Source: Varibaculum cambriense (GTDB lineage: Bacteria > Actinomycetota > Actinomycetes > Actinomycetales > Actinomycetaceae). From it: a stretch of DNA of 64,000 nucleotides. Below are positions 9,322 to 18,267 of the stretch, piece by piece (the first letter of the stretch is position 1; each line of letters opens with the position of its first letter). The notes under the pieces are model-generated. The model did not search any database. It was given only the letters and a program-made list of their open reading frames with translations, and was not told where the DNA came from. Location of the stretch: the NCBI RefSeq assembly GCF_002848005.1, contig NZ_PKHX01000003.1:122317-186316 (forward strand), read 5' to 3'. Made by a program: the position numbers and the translations under genes.

Positions 9322-10551
9322 CTAATTATCAATGGCTTGACGCTCGAGAGGACAGGTCATACAGCGCGGCCCCCCGCGTCCGCGTCCGAGCTCTGCGCTG
9401 GGAACTTCCAATACTTTTATCCCTTGCGAACGCAAATACTCTATAGTTTGCCAGTTGCGATCATAGGAAGTGACCACATTTTCGCTCAATGCCAGCAAAT
9501 TACAGGCATCGTTCCATTGCCCGCGTTCGGCTCCACTATCAGATTGGGGAGTCTGCAAAATATTTACTGAGGATACTCCACTGGCCTGGGCTAAGACCTG
9601 ATGCATCTCCTCTGCGGGATATTCCCGCCACGAGATTTTCCCGCCCTGTCCGCTCCGAGCAATAATGCTCGGCAGCATCCCCAGTTTCTTGTATTTGTAA
9701 AAAGTATCCCGGTTGATCATAGTTAGCACCGTATCCAGGTGCATTTGCGCGCGTTCCATTGGCATTAGCAGGCCAGTAACCATTTCGATTGATGAGGACG
9801 GATCCAGCAACAGCCGGGAAGCTAAACGCTCGAAGCCCGCGGGACTGGTGCGTTCTGACATTCCGACCAGCACCGAAGTGGGAGACAGGATTTCTACATC
9901 CCCTCCTTCGCTGGAGGCTGGACTATCGGCTACCCCAGCACCATACTGGGTAAGATTGTCGCTAAAATCTGGGTGGAAACGGTAAATGGCCTGTAGGTTT
10001 AGGGTTTCGCGGCGACGGGCAGTCTTTTTCATTGCCGAAAGCATGACTCCCTGGCCAATCCAGGCAGAAGTATCCCGAGTGAACAGGTGATTAGGGAGCG
10101 GTCCCAAAATAAAATCTTCCCTGTCCGCGCGTGCCAAGACAGCGGAGGCTACTGCCCCTAGCTCGGCCTCGATTTCTGCGCGCGTAAGCCCGCTAATCAG
10201 AATCTGAGCAAGCTGCTTGCTTGCTTGCGCCGCCAGGTATTCTCTGAGCGGCTCGCTTAGCGCCACCCCAAAATGCCGATCATCAATAGTCTGTTCCAGC
10301 AGCCATGTTCGGCCCGGCGCTAAATCTAAAGTCTCGGCTAAGAGATCCTGTAAATACACAACTTGTGCACCTTGGGAAGCAAGCGTAGTGCTAAAGGTAT
10401 CGTGATCTTCGTGAGCCTTCTCCAGCCACAAAATATCGTCAAAGAGTAGTTCCTCGCGATTAGAGGGAGTCAGTCGGTCAATTTCGCCCCCGGGGCGGTG
10501 TACCAATACTTTTTCTAGTTTTCCGACCTCAGACCAGACTCCACGCACCAT
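9322..10551 (-). CDS. arcA: Arginine deiminase
   Basis: 409 aa cytosolic enzyme that hydrolyses arginine to citrulline and ammonia. Visible family motifs are FTRD (substrate site), EGGDVEIL, HLDTVLTMI with the catalytic His, and the C-terminal GRGGPRCMTCP stretch with the nucleophilic cysteine at about residue 397. Length is typical. The ATG has an AAGGGGAAA ribosome site. It starts only 43 bp after the sufT stop on the same strand, so it is either read through from the suf operon or has a promoter inside sufT; the spacer contains only a weak 5-bp inverted repeat. arcB follows after 52 bp. Confidence 0.95.
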   Translation of the reverse strand: MVRGVWSEVGKLEKVLVHRPGGEIDRLTPSNREELLFDDILWLEKAHEDHDTFSTTLASQGAQVVYLQDLLAETLDLAPGRTWLLEQTIDDRHFGVALSEPLREYLAAQASKQLAQILISGLTRAEIEAELGAVASAVLARADREDFILGPLPNHLFTRDTSAWIGQGVMLSAMKKTARRRETLNLQAIYRFHPDFSDNLTQYGAGVADSPASSEGGDVEILSPTSVLVGMSERTSPAGFERLASRLLLDPSSSIEMVTGLLMPMERAQMHLDTVLTMINRDTFYKYKKLGMLPSIIARSGQGGKISWREYPAEEMHQVLAQASGVSSVNILQTPQSDSGAERGQWNDACNLLALSENVVTSYDRNWQTIEYLRSQGIKVLEVPSAELGRGRGGPRCMTCPLERQAIDN

Positions 10552-10594
10552 GGATTTCCCCTTGCTAGATTATCTGCAAGCCTATGTTATCCCA

Positions 10595-11149
10595 TTAGAC
10601 GTTAAAGCCGAGAGCGCGCAGCTGCTCGCGTCCTTCCTCGGTAATCCGATCCGGTCCCCACGGGGGCATCCACACCCAGTTAATTTGTACGCGGCTAGCC
10701 ATTGAGCCCAAAACCCATTGAGTTTGTTCTTCCAACATATCGGTAAGCGGGCAAGCCGCGGAAGTGAGCGTCATCTCGACAATTACCGCCCCATCGGCTT
10801 GAATATCTACCCCGTAAATCAATCCCAAATCTACGATATTAATCCCGAGTTCCGGGTCGATTACATCCTTTAGAGCCTCTAGGACGTCCTCTTCAGTGGG
10901 CAGCGCCCCCGCCGGAGGAAGCGCGGTAGGTTCTCCGGCAGACGCCGGATTTTCACCTGGATTAGCAGAAGCGGATTCTGCGGACTGGTCTGCCCGCTTA
11001 GCTGCTGGCAAGTTGTCGGTGCCCTCATTTCCGGCATGTTGGTGTACTTTAGAAGGCTGATAGGGACCGGCATTTTCATTACCGGCTGCCACTTCTTGAA
11101 AGCGCTGCGGCACCTCAGCGGTGTTTTCCCAGGGACGTTCTTCACTCAT
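10595..11149 (-). CDS. sufT: Iron-sulfur assembly factor SufT (DUF59/MIP18 domain)
   Basis: 184 aa. The C-terminal 100 residues are a DUF59 domain with IDPELGINIVDLGLIYGV and the conserved cysteine in TSAACPLTDM. The first 80-85 residues are a low-complexity, probably disordered extension rich in Ala, Glu, Pro and Asn, absent from the short family members. SufT-type proteins help mature Fe-S clusters in target proteins. The ATG overlaps the end of sufU by 8 bp, so translation is probably coupled. It is the last gene of the suf block. Confidence 0.88.
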   Translation of the reverse strand: MSEERPWENTAEVPQRFQEVAAGNENAGPYQPSKVHQHAGNEGTDNLPAAKRADQSAESASANPGENPASAGEPTALPPAGALPTEEDVLEALKDVIDPELGINIVDLGLIYGVDIQADGAVIVEMTLTSAACPLTDMLEEQTQWVLGSMASRVQINWVWMPPWGPDRITEEGREQLRALGFNV

Positions 11150-11603
11150 TTTCTTGCCTCGCTTGCGTTTTTGCGATTGATTCTCTCAGTGCCATCCACC
11201 CTAAGAGGGCGCATTTGACCCGGTTGGGGAATTTTGAAGTTCCCTGCAGGCTGGCCGCATCTTCTAGGGGATCTAGTATTTCGTCAGACACTTCTTGCCC
11301 TCGAGAATGCATCATTTGGTCAAAGTCTTTCCAAAGCTGCTCGATTTCCGCCAGAGATTTCCCTGCCACTAGGTCGTTCATCATTGACAAGGAAGCCTGG
11401 GAAATGGAACAACCCTGCCCCTGCCAGGCCAGACCGGCTAGAGTATCCCCCTCTAAGGCCACCTCTAAAGTTACCTCATCCCCGCAAGTTGGATTAACTT
11501 GATGGGAGGAGGTATCCGAAGGTTCTACCTGAGCGCTGCCGTGTTTTTCGGCGGCGTGATCCATAATCACCTGTTGATAAAGCTGGTCAAGAGCCGAAAC
11601 CAT
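11142..11603 (-). CDS. sufU: SufU, zinc-dependent sulfur acceptor/scaffold
   Basis: 153 aa. The SufU metal-site residues are present: Cys40 and Asp42 (PTCGDEV), Cys65 (GQGCSIS) and Cys131 (RVKCALLG). The 18-20 residue insertion that separates SufU from IscU is occupied by LWKDFDQMMHSRG and nearby residues. SufU takes persulfide sulfur from SufS and passes it to the SufBCD scaffold. The start overlaps the sufS stop (TAATG). Confidence 0.93.
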   Translation of the reverse strand: MVSALDQLYQQVIMDHAAEKHGSAQVEPSDTSSHQVNPTCGDEVTLEVALEGDTLAGLAWQGQGCSISQASLSMMNDLVAGKSLAEIEQLWKDFDQMMHSRGQEVSDEILDPLEDAASLQGTSKFPNRVKCALLGWMALRESIAKTQARQENE

Positions 11604-12871
11604 TACTTCCCCCTTAAAAAGAAACTACGCACTACCTCTAGACCCGCGATTAAGCGGTCAATATCTTCGCGGGAAGAAGTCAGGGATAGCGAGGCTCGGC
11701 AGGAGGCTCGCAAACCATAGTGGGCGTGCAGTGGCAGGGCGCAATGATGACCCACCCGAATTGCTACGTCCTCAGCATCTAGTACTTGACCGACGTCATG
11801 GGGATGAATCCCCGCGAAATCAAAAGCCGCCAGACCGACCCTTTCCCGGTAGTCAGCCGGCCCTAAAAGCCGCAGACCTTTTACAGTCGCCAATCCTTCC
11901 AGCAGGTACTGGGTCAAAGCCAATTCGTGGCTACGAATCCGCTCCATTCCCACTTCCTGTAGGTACTCGAGCGCCACCGCCCAGGCGTGAATCTGGGCTA
12001 CCGGTTGCGAACCAGCCTCAAAACGCTCCGGCACAGGTTGGAAAGTAGCTTTGTCCATAGTGACGTCGGCGATCATGGAACCGCCTGCCAAGAAAGGCGG
12101 CAATTGTTCTAGCAATTCCCGGCGACCATAGAGGGCGCCGATACCGGTAGGCCCCGCCATTTTATGCCCGGAAAAGCAAGCGAAATCCACGTCTAGAGCC
12201 TTAACATCTAGTGACATATGGGCGCTGGACTGACAGGTATCTAAAACCACCCACGCCCCCACCGCGTGAGCCGCCTGGATAATAGGGACAATATCGGTGA
12301 TTGCCCCCGAAACATTAGAGGCGTGAGTTACCGCCACTACCTTGGTATTGGCAGTGATCGCGTCCAGGGTTTTAAGATCAATCCGCCCCTGCGGATCTAA
12401 ATCCAGATAGGCGAACTCACAGCCGGTGCGCTGGCTAAGCAATTGCCAGGGCACCAGGTTGGCGTGATGTTCCGCCCGAGTAGTGACTACCCGATCCTCT
12501 TTACCTACCAGGGGCGCCCCGCCGGTGATCCCGGGATTAGACAGGGCGTAGGCCACCAGATTTAGCGCTTCGGTCGCGTTCTTGGTCCACACGATTTCGT
12601 CCGGGGATGCCCCCACAAAACCAGCCAGTTTTAAGCGCGCGTCCTCGAAATATTGACTGGATTCATCGGCCAGCAGATGGGTGCCGCGATGCACCGCCCC
12701 GTTCGAGTTTTCGTAAAAAGCGTTTTCGGCCTCGATAACGGAACGCGGTTTTTGAGAGGTCGCCGCCGCATCTAAATAGACAATCGGTTTTCCTCCCCGC
12801 CCGATGCGGGAAAGAATCGGAAAATCAGCGCGTAGGCGCGCTAGTTCCGTATCGGAAAATGGAGAATCCAT
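11603..12871 (-). CDS. sufS: Cysteine desulfurase SufS
   Basis: 422 aa PLP enzyme that takes sulfur from cysteine as an enzyme-bound persulfide. VYLDAAATSQKP near the N-terminus, the PLP lysine in SGHKMAGPTGIGALYG and the C-terminal RVGHHCALPL cysteine loop mark class II desulfurases. The frame is open from a TTG at 12898, but the ATG at 12871 has a GAGAGGAC ribosome site 6 nt before it and starts where homologues start (MDSPFSDTELARLRADFP). It lies 51 bp after sufC and overlaps sufU. Confidence 0.95.
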   Translation of the reverse strand: MDSPFSDTELARLRADFPILSRIGRGGKPIVYLDAAATSQKPRSVIEAENAFYENSNGAVHRGTHLLADESSQYFEDARLKLAGFVGASPDEIVWTKNATEALNLVAYALSNPGITGGAPLVGKEDRVVTTRAEHHANLVPWQLLSQRTGCEFAYLDLDPQGRIDLKTLDAITANTKVVAVTHASNVSGAITDIVPIIQAAHAVGAWVVLDTCQSSAHMSLDVKALDVDFACFSGHKMAGPTGIGALYGRRELLEQLPPFLAGGSMIADVTMDKATFQPVPERFEAGSQPVAQIHAWAVALEYLQEVGMERIRSHELALTQYLLEGLATVKGLRLLGPADYRERVGLAAFDFAGIHPHDVGQVLDAEDVAIRVGHHCALPLHAHYGLRASCRASLSLTSSREDIDRLIAGLEVVRSFFLRGK

Positions 12872-12922
12872 TAGTTTTGTCCTCTCAAAAACCAGCAACT
12901 TACCAGGCCACTAAACTGCGGC

Positions 12923-13669
12923 TTACAGGTAGGAGTCGTACCCGCTGGTTTCCAGTTTGTCAGCCAGCTCGCTACCCCCGGAATCCACGATCCGCCCATT
13001 GGCAAATACGTGCACGAAGTCCGGTTTAATGTAGTTCAAGATCCGCGAGTAGTGGGTGATTACCAGCAGGCCACAACCTAGTTTTTCGTGAGCGTGGTTA
13101 ACCCCGGCAGACACGGTGCGCAAAGCATCAATATCCAGTCCAGAGTCAGTTTCATCCAGAATGGCGAACTTGGGGTGCAGAATCTGCATTTGCAGGATTT
13201 CTAACCGTTTCTTTTCCCCACCCGAAAATCCCGCGTTGAGGTCGCGGTTAGCAAACTGGGGGTCTACCCGCAGGTCTTCCATAGCTTCTTTAAGTTCTTT
13301 TACCCAGGTACGCACGGGCGGAGCTTGACCATCAACCGCGGTGCGGGCAGTGCGCAAGAAGTTAGAGACGGTGACTCCGGGAACCTCCACCGGGTACTGC
13401 ATCGCTAGGAACAAGCCGGCACGGGCGCGATCATCCGGGGAAGACTCTAGGATATTTACCCCGTCCAGCAGCACTTCGCCACCCTCGATGTGGTAACCGG
13501 GGTGACCGGCAATCGAATAGGCCAGAGTAGATTTACCCGAACCATTCGGCCCCATAATCGCGTGTTTTTCCCCCGAATTCACCGTTAGGGAGGTGCCCTT
13601 AAGAATATGTTTTATCCCTTCGGGAGTTTCTACCGAAACTTTCAGGTCTTTAACTTCTAGTTTCCCCAT
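12923..13669 (-). CDS. sufC: SufC, Fe-S assembly ATPase
   Basis: 248 aa ABC-type ATPase that powers the SufBCD scaffold. Walker A GPNGSGKST (about residues 40-48), signature FSGGEKKR and Walker B FAILDETDSGLD, all characteristic of SufC. It follows the Rieske gene with no gap: the sufC ATG begins right after the Rieske stop. Confidence 0.96.
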   Translation of the reverse strand: MGKLEVKDLKVSVETPEGIKHILKGTSLTVNSGEKHAIMGPNGSGKSTLAYSIAGHPGYHIEGGEVLLDGVNILESSPDDRARAGLFLAMQYPVEVPGVTVSNFLRTARTAVDGQAPPVRTWVKELKEAMEDLRVDPQFANRDLNAGFSGGEKKRLEILQMQILHPKFAILDETDSGLDIDALRTVSAGVNHAHEKLGCGLLVITHYSRILNYIKPDFVHVFANGRIVDSGGSELADKLETSGYDSYL

Positions 13670-14014
13670 TTATTCTTTTCCTTTACTGCGGCTGCAGGCG
13701 TCAACATAAACCGCCTGTCCTTTAATTTCAAGCTGATAACAGTTAACTGGTTCGGTGGCCGGCATCGTCGGCTGTCCGGTGTTGAGATCGAATTGGGCAC
13801 CGTGACCCCAGCATTCGATCGCGCATCCTTCTACGTCGCCCTCATCTAAAGCTACGTCTCCGTGAGTGCAGAGGGCGTCGATCGCATGCCAACCACCCGC
13901 TTCATCGCGCACCACTGCGATCGGGATCTTGTTTCCCCGCTCGCCGGTTACTTCGGCGCGCAGCGCCTCGGCGGGGCCGAGGGCGCTGAGGTCACAAACT
14001 TTTTCGAGACTCAT
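13670..14014 (-). CDS. Rieske-type [2Fe-2S] ferredoxin in the suf operon
   Basis: 114 aa single Rieske domain related to the ferredoxin subunits of non-heme iron dioxygenases. Ligands are visible as CTH near residue 49 and ECWGHG near residue 67; the second motif is CxxH as required, although the usual Pro-Trp order is changed. It sits between sufD and sufC in a position conserved in many actinobacterial suf operons, which suggests an electron donor for cluster assembly, but its role is not established. The start overlaps the sufD stop (ATGA) and the stop abuts sufC. Confidence 0.88.
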   Translation of the reverse strand: MSLEKVCDLSALGPAEALRAEVTGERGNKIPIAVVRDEAGGWHAIDALCTHGDVALDEGDVEGCAIECWGHGAQFDLNTGQPTMPATEPVNCYQLEIKGQAVYVDACSRSKGKE

Positions 14015-15192
14015 AGCGGATCCGGTCCCTTTTCTAGCCGGGCATCAACGGCGTGGAGCAGACGTTCTTCAATCTCCTCAATCCCGATTTGGCGAATGAC
14101 TTCCGCGAAGAAACCATGCACTACCATTTTGCGGGCAATATCTTCCGGAATCCCCCGAGATAGCAGATAGAACAGTTGTTCTTCGTCGAAACGTCCGGTT
14201 GCCGAAGCATGTCCGGCTCCCGCAATCTCGCCGTTTTCGATTTCTAGGTTAGGTACCGAATCGGCTTTCGCCCCCTGGTTTAACACCAGGTTGCGGTTTT
14301 GTTCATAGGAATCGGTGTTGAAGGCCTTCTTACCAATCAGCACGTCCCCAATCCAGACTGCGTGTGCCTGTTGGCCTTGCAGTGCCCCTTTATAGTGCAC
14401 ATCAGAGCGGCAGTTTTCGGCGCTGTGGTTGACGAACAGACGATGTTCTTGATGCTGATCAGTATCGGTGAAATAGACACCAAATAGTTCAACTTCCCCG
14501 CCCGGCTTATCCAGTTCAATATCAGGACAAATCCGCACTAGGTCGCCGCCTAAAGTAATCGCAATATGCTTTAGCTTGGCATCTTTTTCGACGCTCATCC
14601 GGTGATTACTGGCGTGAACTGCCGCTCTATCCCATTCTTGAATAGAAACGAACTCTAGCTGCGCGCCGGATTCCACATCGATCTCTACCCCCTGGTTCAG
14701 CTGGGCATCACCGGTGTGCTCCAGGATAACCAAGGCTTTCGCATCCGGCTTCACATCGATGCAGATATGCTGAGCTGCCGGTTGGCGGCTTTCCCCGATC
14801 ACCTTAATGCGTACCGGTTCGCGGAGCTGCTCGGCGATTACTACGTTTACCAGGTCGCGGTGATTATTCCATTCGACAACGGCAGCGCGATCTCCCGGCG
14901 CTCCAATTTTCCCGTGAATATCACTGTCAGTAGCGATTTCCACATAGGAGGACGAGCCCAGATTTATCCGGTTATTTTCATTTAAATCCTGCCCGCCAAC
15001 CTCAACTCGAGGAGCCTCCCCCTCTAAAGTGTCCGTGAGCAGCACTTTTATCCGCTCGAGGGGGGTGAATCGCCAATCCTCCTCGCGTCCACCCGGCATC
15101 GGGATATCAGCGAGGTTAAACGAGGTGGGACGATCCGCCCTCGAGGGAGCCGCGACTACTTTATGGCCTGTCTGCTTTACCATTTCGGCCAT
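14011..15192 (-). CDS. sufD: SufD, Fe-S scaffold subunit
   Basis: 393 aa beta-helix protein of the SufBCD complex. The N-terminal FNLADIPMPGGREEDWRFTPL and the C-terminal block with SVPNLEIENGEIAGAGHASATG and LFYLLSRGIPEDIARKMVVH are the SufB/SufD family signatures; the shorter length separates it from SufB. The start overlaps the sufB stop (TAATG). Confidence 0.95.
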   Translation of the reverse strand: MAEMVKQTGHKVVAAPSRADRPTSFNLADIPMPGGREEDWRFTPLERIKVLLTDTLEGEAPRVEVGGQDLNENNRINLGSSSYVEIATDSDIHGKIGAPGDRAAVVEWNNHRDLVNVVIAEQLREPVRIKVIGESRQPAAQHICIDVKPDAKALVILEHTGDAQLNQGVEIDVESGAQLEFVSIQEWDRAAVHASNHRMSVEKDAKLKHIAITLGGDLVRICPDIELDKPGGEVELFGVYFTDTDQHQEHRLFVNHSAENCRSDVHYKGALQGQQAHAVWIGDVLIGKKAFNTDSYEQNRNLVLNQGAKADSVPNLEIENGEIAGAGHASATGRFDEEQLFYLLSRGIPEDIARKMVVHGFFAEVIRQIGIEEIEERLLHAVDARLEKGPDPL

Positions 15193-16646
15193 TACCCCAC
15201 CGATCCTTCCATTTGTAGTTCAATCAGGCGATTAAGCTCCAGAGCGTATTCCATGGGCAGTTCCCGCGCGATCGGCTCGATAAAACCACGCACAATCATC
15301 GCCATCGCTTCCGTTTCGCTAAGCCCCCGACTCATCAAATAAAAGAGCTGGTCGGCACTAACTTTAGAAACCGTAGCCTCGTGCCCCATCTCTACGTCAT
15401 CGGTTTGAATATCCACGTACGGATAGGTATCCGTGCGAGAAATCTGGTCCACCAGCAACGCATCACAAACTACCGAAGCTTTGGAGTGTTTAGCCTCGGG
15501 AGCGATTTGTACCAGACCGCGGTAGGAGGAACGCCCGCCATTACGCGAAATAGACTTAGACACGATCGAGGAGGAGGTATTAGGCGCCAGGTGCAGCATT
15601 TTCGCCCCGGTATCCTGGTTTTGTCCTTCTCCCGAGAAAGCTACGGACAGCGCCTCTCCTCGCGCATTCTTACCGGTCAAATAAACCGAGGGGTACTTCA
15701 TATTAGTTTTCGACCCCATGTTGCCATCTACCCATTCCATAGTGGCGCCCTCTTCACAGATCGCGCGCTGAGTCACCAGGTTATAAACGTTGGTCGACCA
15801 GTTTTGAATGGTGGTGTAACGCACCCGGGCATCTTTGAGACAGAAAATCTCTACAATCGCGGAGTGCAGCGAATCTGATTTATAGATCGGGGCAGTACAA
15901 CCTTCTACGTAGTGAACGTAAGAGCCCTCGTCAGCGATAATTAGGGTGCGTTCGAACTGCCCCATGTTTTCGGTGTTTATCCGGAAATAGGCTTGCAGCG
16001 GGATTTCCACATGTACCCCTTTAGGCACATAGATGAAAGATCCCCCCGACCACACCGCAGTGTTCAGGGCAGCGAACTTGTTGTCGCCAGCAGGCACTGC
16101 TTTACCGAAAAATCGTTTGAAGAGGTCTTCGTGTTCACGCAGGGCCGTGTCGGTATCTAAAAACACTACCCCCTGTTTTTCCAGGTCACCGCGGATCTGG
16201 TTGTAAACCACTTCCGATTCGTACTGGGCGGCGACCCCGGAAACCAGACTTTCCCGTTCGGCCTCAGGAATTCCGAGACGGTCATAGGTTTTCTTAATGT
16301 CCTCGGGCAGGTCTTCCCAGGAATTAGCCACCTTATCGGTAGAACGCACAAAGTATTTGATCTGATCCATATCCAGATCCGAAAGATCCGGCCCCCAGTT
16401 GGGCATGGGTTTGCGTTCAAAGACCTTCAGTGCTTTGAGGCGGCGCTTGAGCATCCATTCGGGCTCATTCTTCTCTGCAGAGATAAACCGCACCACGTCC
16501 TCATCGAGGCCACGGCGAGCACTTTGCCCTGCTACATCCGAGTCGTGCCATCCGTACTCATATTGAGTGCCAATCGAGTCAATAACCTGCTGGTCAGCAG
16601 CCTCTTTTTGCTCTTTTGTGGCAATCACCGGCGGTGATGATGTCAT
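15192..16646 (-). CDS. sufB: SufB, Fe-S scaffold subunit
   Basis: 484 aa. [27 protein letters not shown]-like [21 protein letters not shown] and the conserved VVCDALL cysteine (about residue 398) identify SufB, on which the nascent cluster is built with SufC and SufD. It is the first structural gene of the operon, 37 bp downstream of sufR. Confidence 0.96.
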   Translation of the reverse strand: MTSSPPVIATKEQKEAADQQVIDSIGTQYEYGWHDSDVAGQSARRGLDEDVVRFISAEKNEPEWMLKRRLKALKVFERKPMPNWGPDLSDLDMDQIKYFVRSTDKVANSWEDLPEDIKKTYDRLGIPEAERESLVSGVAAQYESEVVYNQIRGDLEKQGVVFLDTDTALREHEDLFKRFFGKAVPAGDNKFAALNTAVWSGGSFIYVPKGVHVEIPLQAYFRINTENMGQFERTLIIADEGSYVHYVEGCTAPIYKSDSLHSAIVEIFCLKDARVRYTTIQNWSTNVYNLVTQRAICEEGATMEWVDGNMGSKTNMKYPSVYLTGKNARGEALSVAFSGEGQNQDTGAKMLHLAPNTSSSIVSKSISRNGGRSSYRGLVQIAPEAKHSKASVVCDALLVDQISRTDTYPYVDIQTDDVEMGHEATVSKVSADQLFYLMSRGLSETEAMAMIVRGFIEPIARELPMEYALELNRLIELQMEGSVG

Positions 16647-16683
16647 TTGTGTTTTTATTCCTTTTTTGTCGTTTCTTCCTGCC

Positions 16684-17376
16684 CTAGTCTGTCATGTTCA
16701 CCGATTTACGGAGAATTTTGGGGGAAGGTAACACTATCGGCACCGAGGTGGTGCACACATGCTCCCCATCCGCCAAAGTCGCTAATCGTTGCACATGCAC
16801 GTCTAAAAGACGCGAAAAAGCTTGGGTTTCCGCTTCGCATAGTTGCGGGAATTCACCGGCTACTTCCTGTACCGGGCAATTACCTTGACAAAGCTGTACT
16901 GCGAAACCGCCATTACCAACTTCCCGCACAGTAGCGGCATAACCATCGGCAGTTAAAGCGTCGGCGAGGGCGCGCGCCCGCGCCCGCGGATCTGGCCCGG
17001 CCTCTTTAATCAAGGGAGCGTAGCGCCTTTCAATATCGCGAGAATGAGCCGCGGCGAAGGTATCAATCCCATCTGGCCCCGCCAACTGTTCTATGAACCC
17101 TAGGGCGCGACTGGCAAGTTTGGAGTAATCCTCACTGAGTCCTTCGCGTCCTTTGCCGGTCGCCACATAGTGCCGAGCCGGCCTGCCCCGCCCCCGTTTG
17201 GCGTGGCCACAGGTCTCATAGACTGCGATCATCTGCGCGGATTCTAGAGCGGTGATATGACGCCGCACCGCTGCAGTTGTCAGACTTAAAATTTTTGCCA
17301 GATGGGCGGCGGTGACCGGCCCTTTTTCGACAATTAAGTCTAAAACTGTTTGCCGGGTCGGTTCCGTTTCACTCAC
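16684..17376 (-). CDS. sufR: SufR-type iron-sulfur-sensing repressor
   Basis: 230 aa. An N-terminal winged helix ([20 protein letters not shown], residues 21-40) with the basic wing GRGRPARHY is followed by a C-terminal cluster-binding region with Cys163, Cys167 and Cys180 (LCQGNCP, QLCEAE) and a further Cys208. SufR represses suf transcription when it holds a cluster. GTG start with a strong AAGGAGGG ribosome site. It leads the suf operon and probably represses itself through the repeated sites at 17400-17465. Confidence 0.92.
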   Translation of the reverse strand: MSETEPTRQTVLDLIVEKGPVTAAHLAKILSLTTAAVRRHITALESAQMIAVYETCGHAKRGRGRPARHYVATGKGREGLSEDYSKLASRALGFIEQLAGPDGIDTFAAAHSRDIERRYAPLIKEAGPDPRARARALADALTADGYAATVREVGNGGFAVQLCQGNCPVQEVAGEFPQLCEAETQAFSRLLDVHVQRLATLADGEHVCTTSVPIVLPSPKILRKSVNMTD

Positions 17377-17399
17377 GCTTCCCTCCTTGCCAATAGACT

Positions 17400-17465
17400 T
17401 TAAACAGTCTAACGCATTTTAGAAACACGTGTCTTGCAAAAATAACTCGTGTTAGACAAGTGTGG
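17400..17465. promoter_or_regulatory. Probable SufR operator cluster
   Basis: Three related sites occur 24-90 bp upstream of the sufR GTG: ACAGTCTAACGC at 17404-17415, ACACGTGTCTTGCAA at 17425-17439, and, inverted, TCGTGTTAGACAAGTGT at 17447-17463 (reverse complement ACACTTGTCTAACACGA). They share the pattern ACA-GTCTaaC. Assignment to SufR is inferred from position and from the ACAC/GTGT character of known actinobacterial SufR sites. Confidence 0.6.
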
Positions 17466-17534
17466 TATGGGCAACAAGCCCGCTAGGTGCAAACGCAAGA
17501 ATTAATGCGCCTTCCCCAGGAAGGTTAGCAGTTT

Positions 17535-17557
17535 TCCGCTTGTTCGCGTTTAGCGGA
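17535..17557 (-). terminator. Weak terminator after the Nudix gene
   Basis: Inverted repeat TCCGCT / AGCGGA with an 11-nt loop, 10 nt beyond the stop of the long minus-strand cluster. Short stem and no good U-tract on the minus strand, so tentative. Confidence 0.35.
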
Positions 17558-17566
17558 TTTTTCCGG

Positions 17567-18253
17567 TTAGCCGGGGATATTTAGGGGATCCGGGTTGAAG
17601 GGCGCGTCTGCTTCTCGCAAGCCTGCCCACCCCTGATGTAAAGCAGTGATCGCCGCCAAGATGGAGGCCATCGCAGACGGGTTATGCAAACTGCCGGAAA
17701 ATAGGGCTTCCCGTGCCTGTTCCAAAGAGAACCAGGCAGTTTCCATATCCCGTTCTTCCTCGCAGGCTTCGAAACGCTTACCGGTGGCCTCAGAAATCCC
17801 TCGTGCCAGGAACACCCGCAAATGCTCGCTACTTCCCCCCGGAGAAGTAAAGAAATCTACTAGTACCTGCCAATTTTCTGCCTTAAGATTGGCCTCTTCC
17901 CATAGTTCTCGCTTAGCTGCGCTCACCCGATCTTCCCCGGCATGGTCCAACAGTCCCGCCGGAACTTCCCAGAGGAAAGCGCGCACCGGATGCCGGTATT
18001 GGCGCACCAATAAAATTTCCCAATCTGTGATCTCTCTTGAGGAGGGATCCGCCCCGACTACCGGGCGTACCGCCGCAATCGCCACTGCTCCGGGATGAGC
18101 GAGATAGTCACGCTTGGCAGCGGGCTCATCGGCGTGCAGCTGTACCTTATCGGTTACAAAATCAAACACATTTCCCTGGTAGATCAGTTGATGATCTCCT
18201 ACTGGGTAGTTAAAAGCCTCATCGCGCAATTCTATGCCGTTTCCCTTGCTCAC
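17567..18253 (-). CDS. Nudix hydrolase, ADP-ribose pyrophosphatase type
   Basis: 228 aa. The Nudix helix AAKRELWEEANL (about residue 112-123) preceded by VPAGLLDHAGED matches the ADP-ribose pyrophosphatase subgroup, which splits ADP-ribose to AMP and ribose-5-phosphate. The usual terminal glycine of the Nudix box is Asn here. GTG start with AGGA upstream. It is the last gene of the 11.6-kb cluster and corresponds by position to mycobacterial Rv1700. Confidence 0.88.
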   Translation of the reverse strand: MSKGNGIELRDEAFNYPVGDHQLIYQGNVFDFVTDKVQLHADEPAAKRDYLAHPGAVAIAAVRPVVGADPSSREITDWEILLVRQYRHPVRAFLWEVPAGLLDHAGEDRVSAAKRELWEEANLKAENWQVLVDFFTSPGGSSEHLRVFLARGISEATGKRFEACEEERDMETAWFSLEQAREALFSGSLHNPSAMASILAAITALHQGWAGLREADAPFNPDPLNIPG

Positions 18254-18267
18254 AATCTAGATCCTAA

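Noticed and set aside
10566-10585. CTTGC/GCAAG repeat between sufT and arcA as a terminator
   Set aside because: Five-bp arms with a 10-nt AT-rich loop; not enough to separate the two transcription units.
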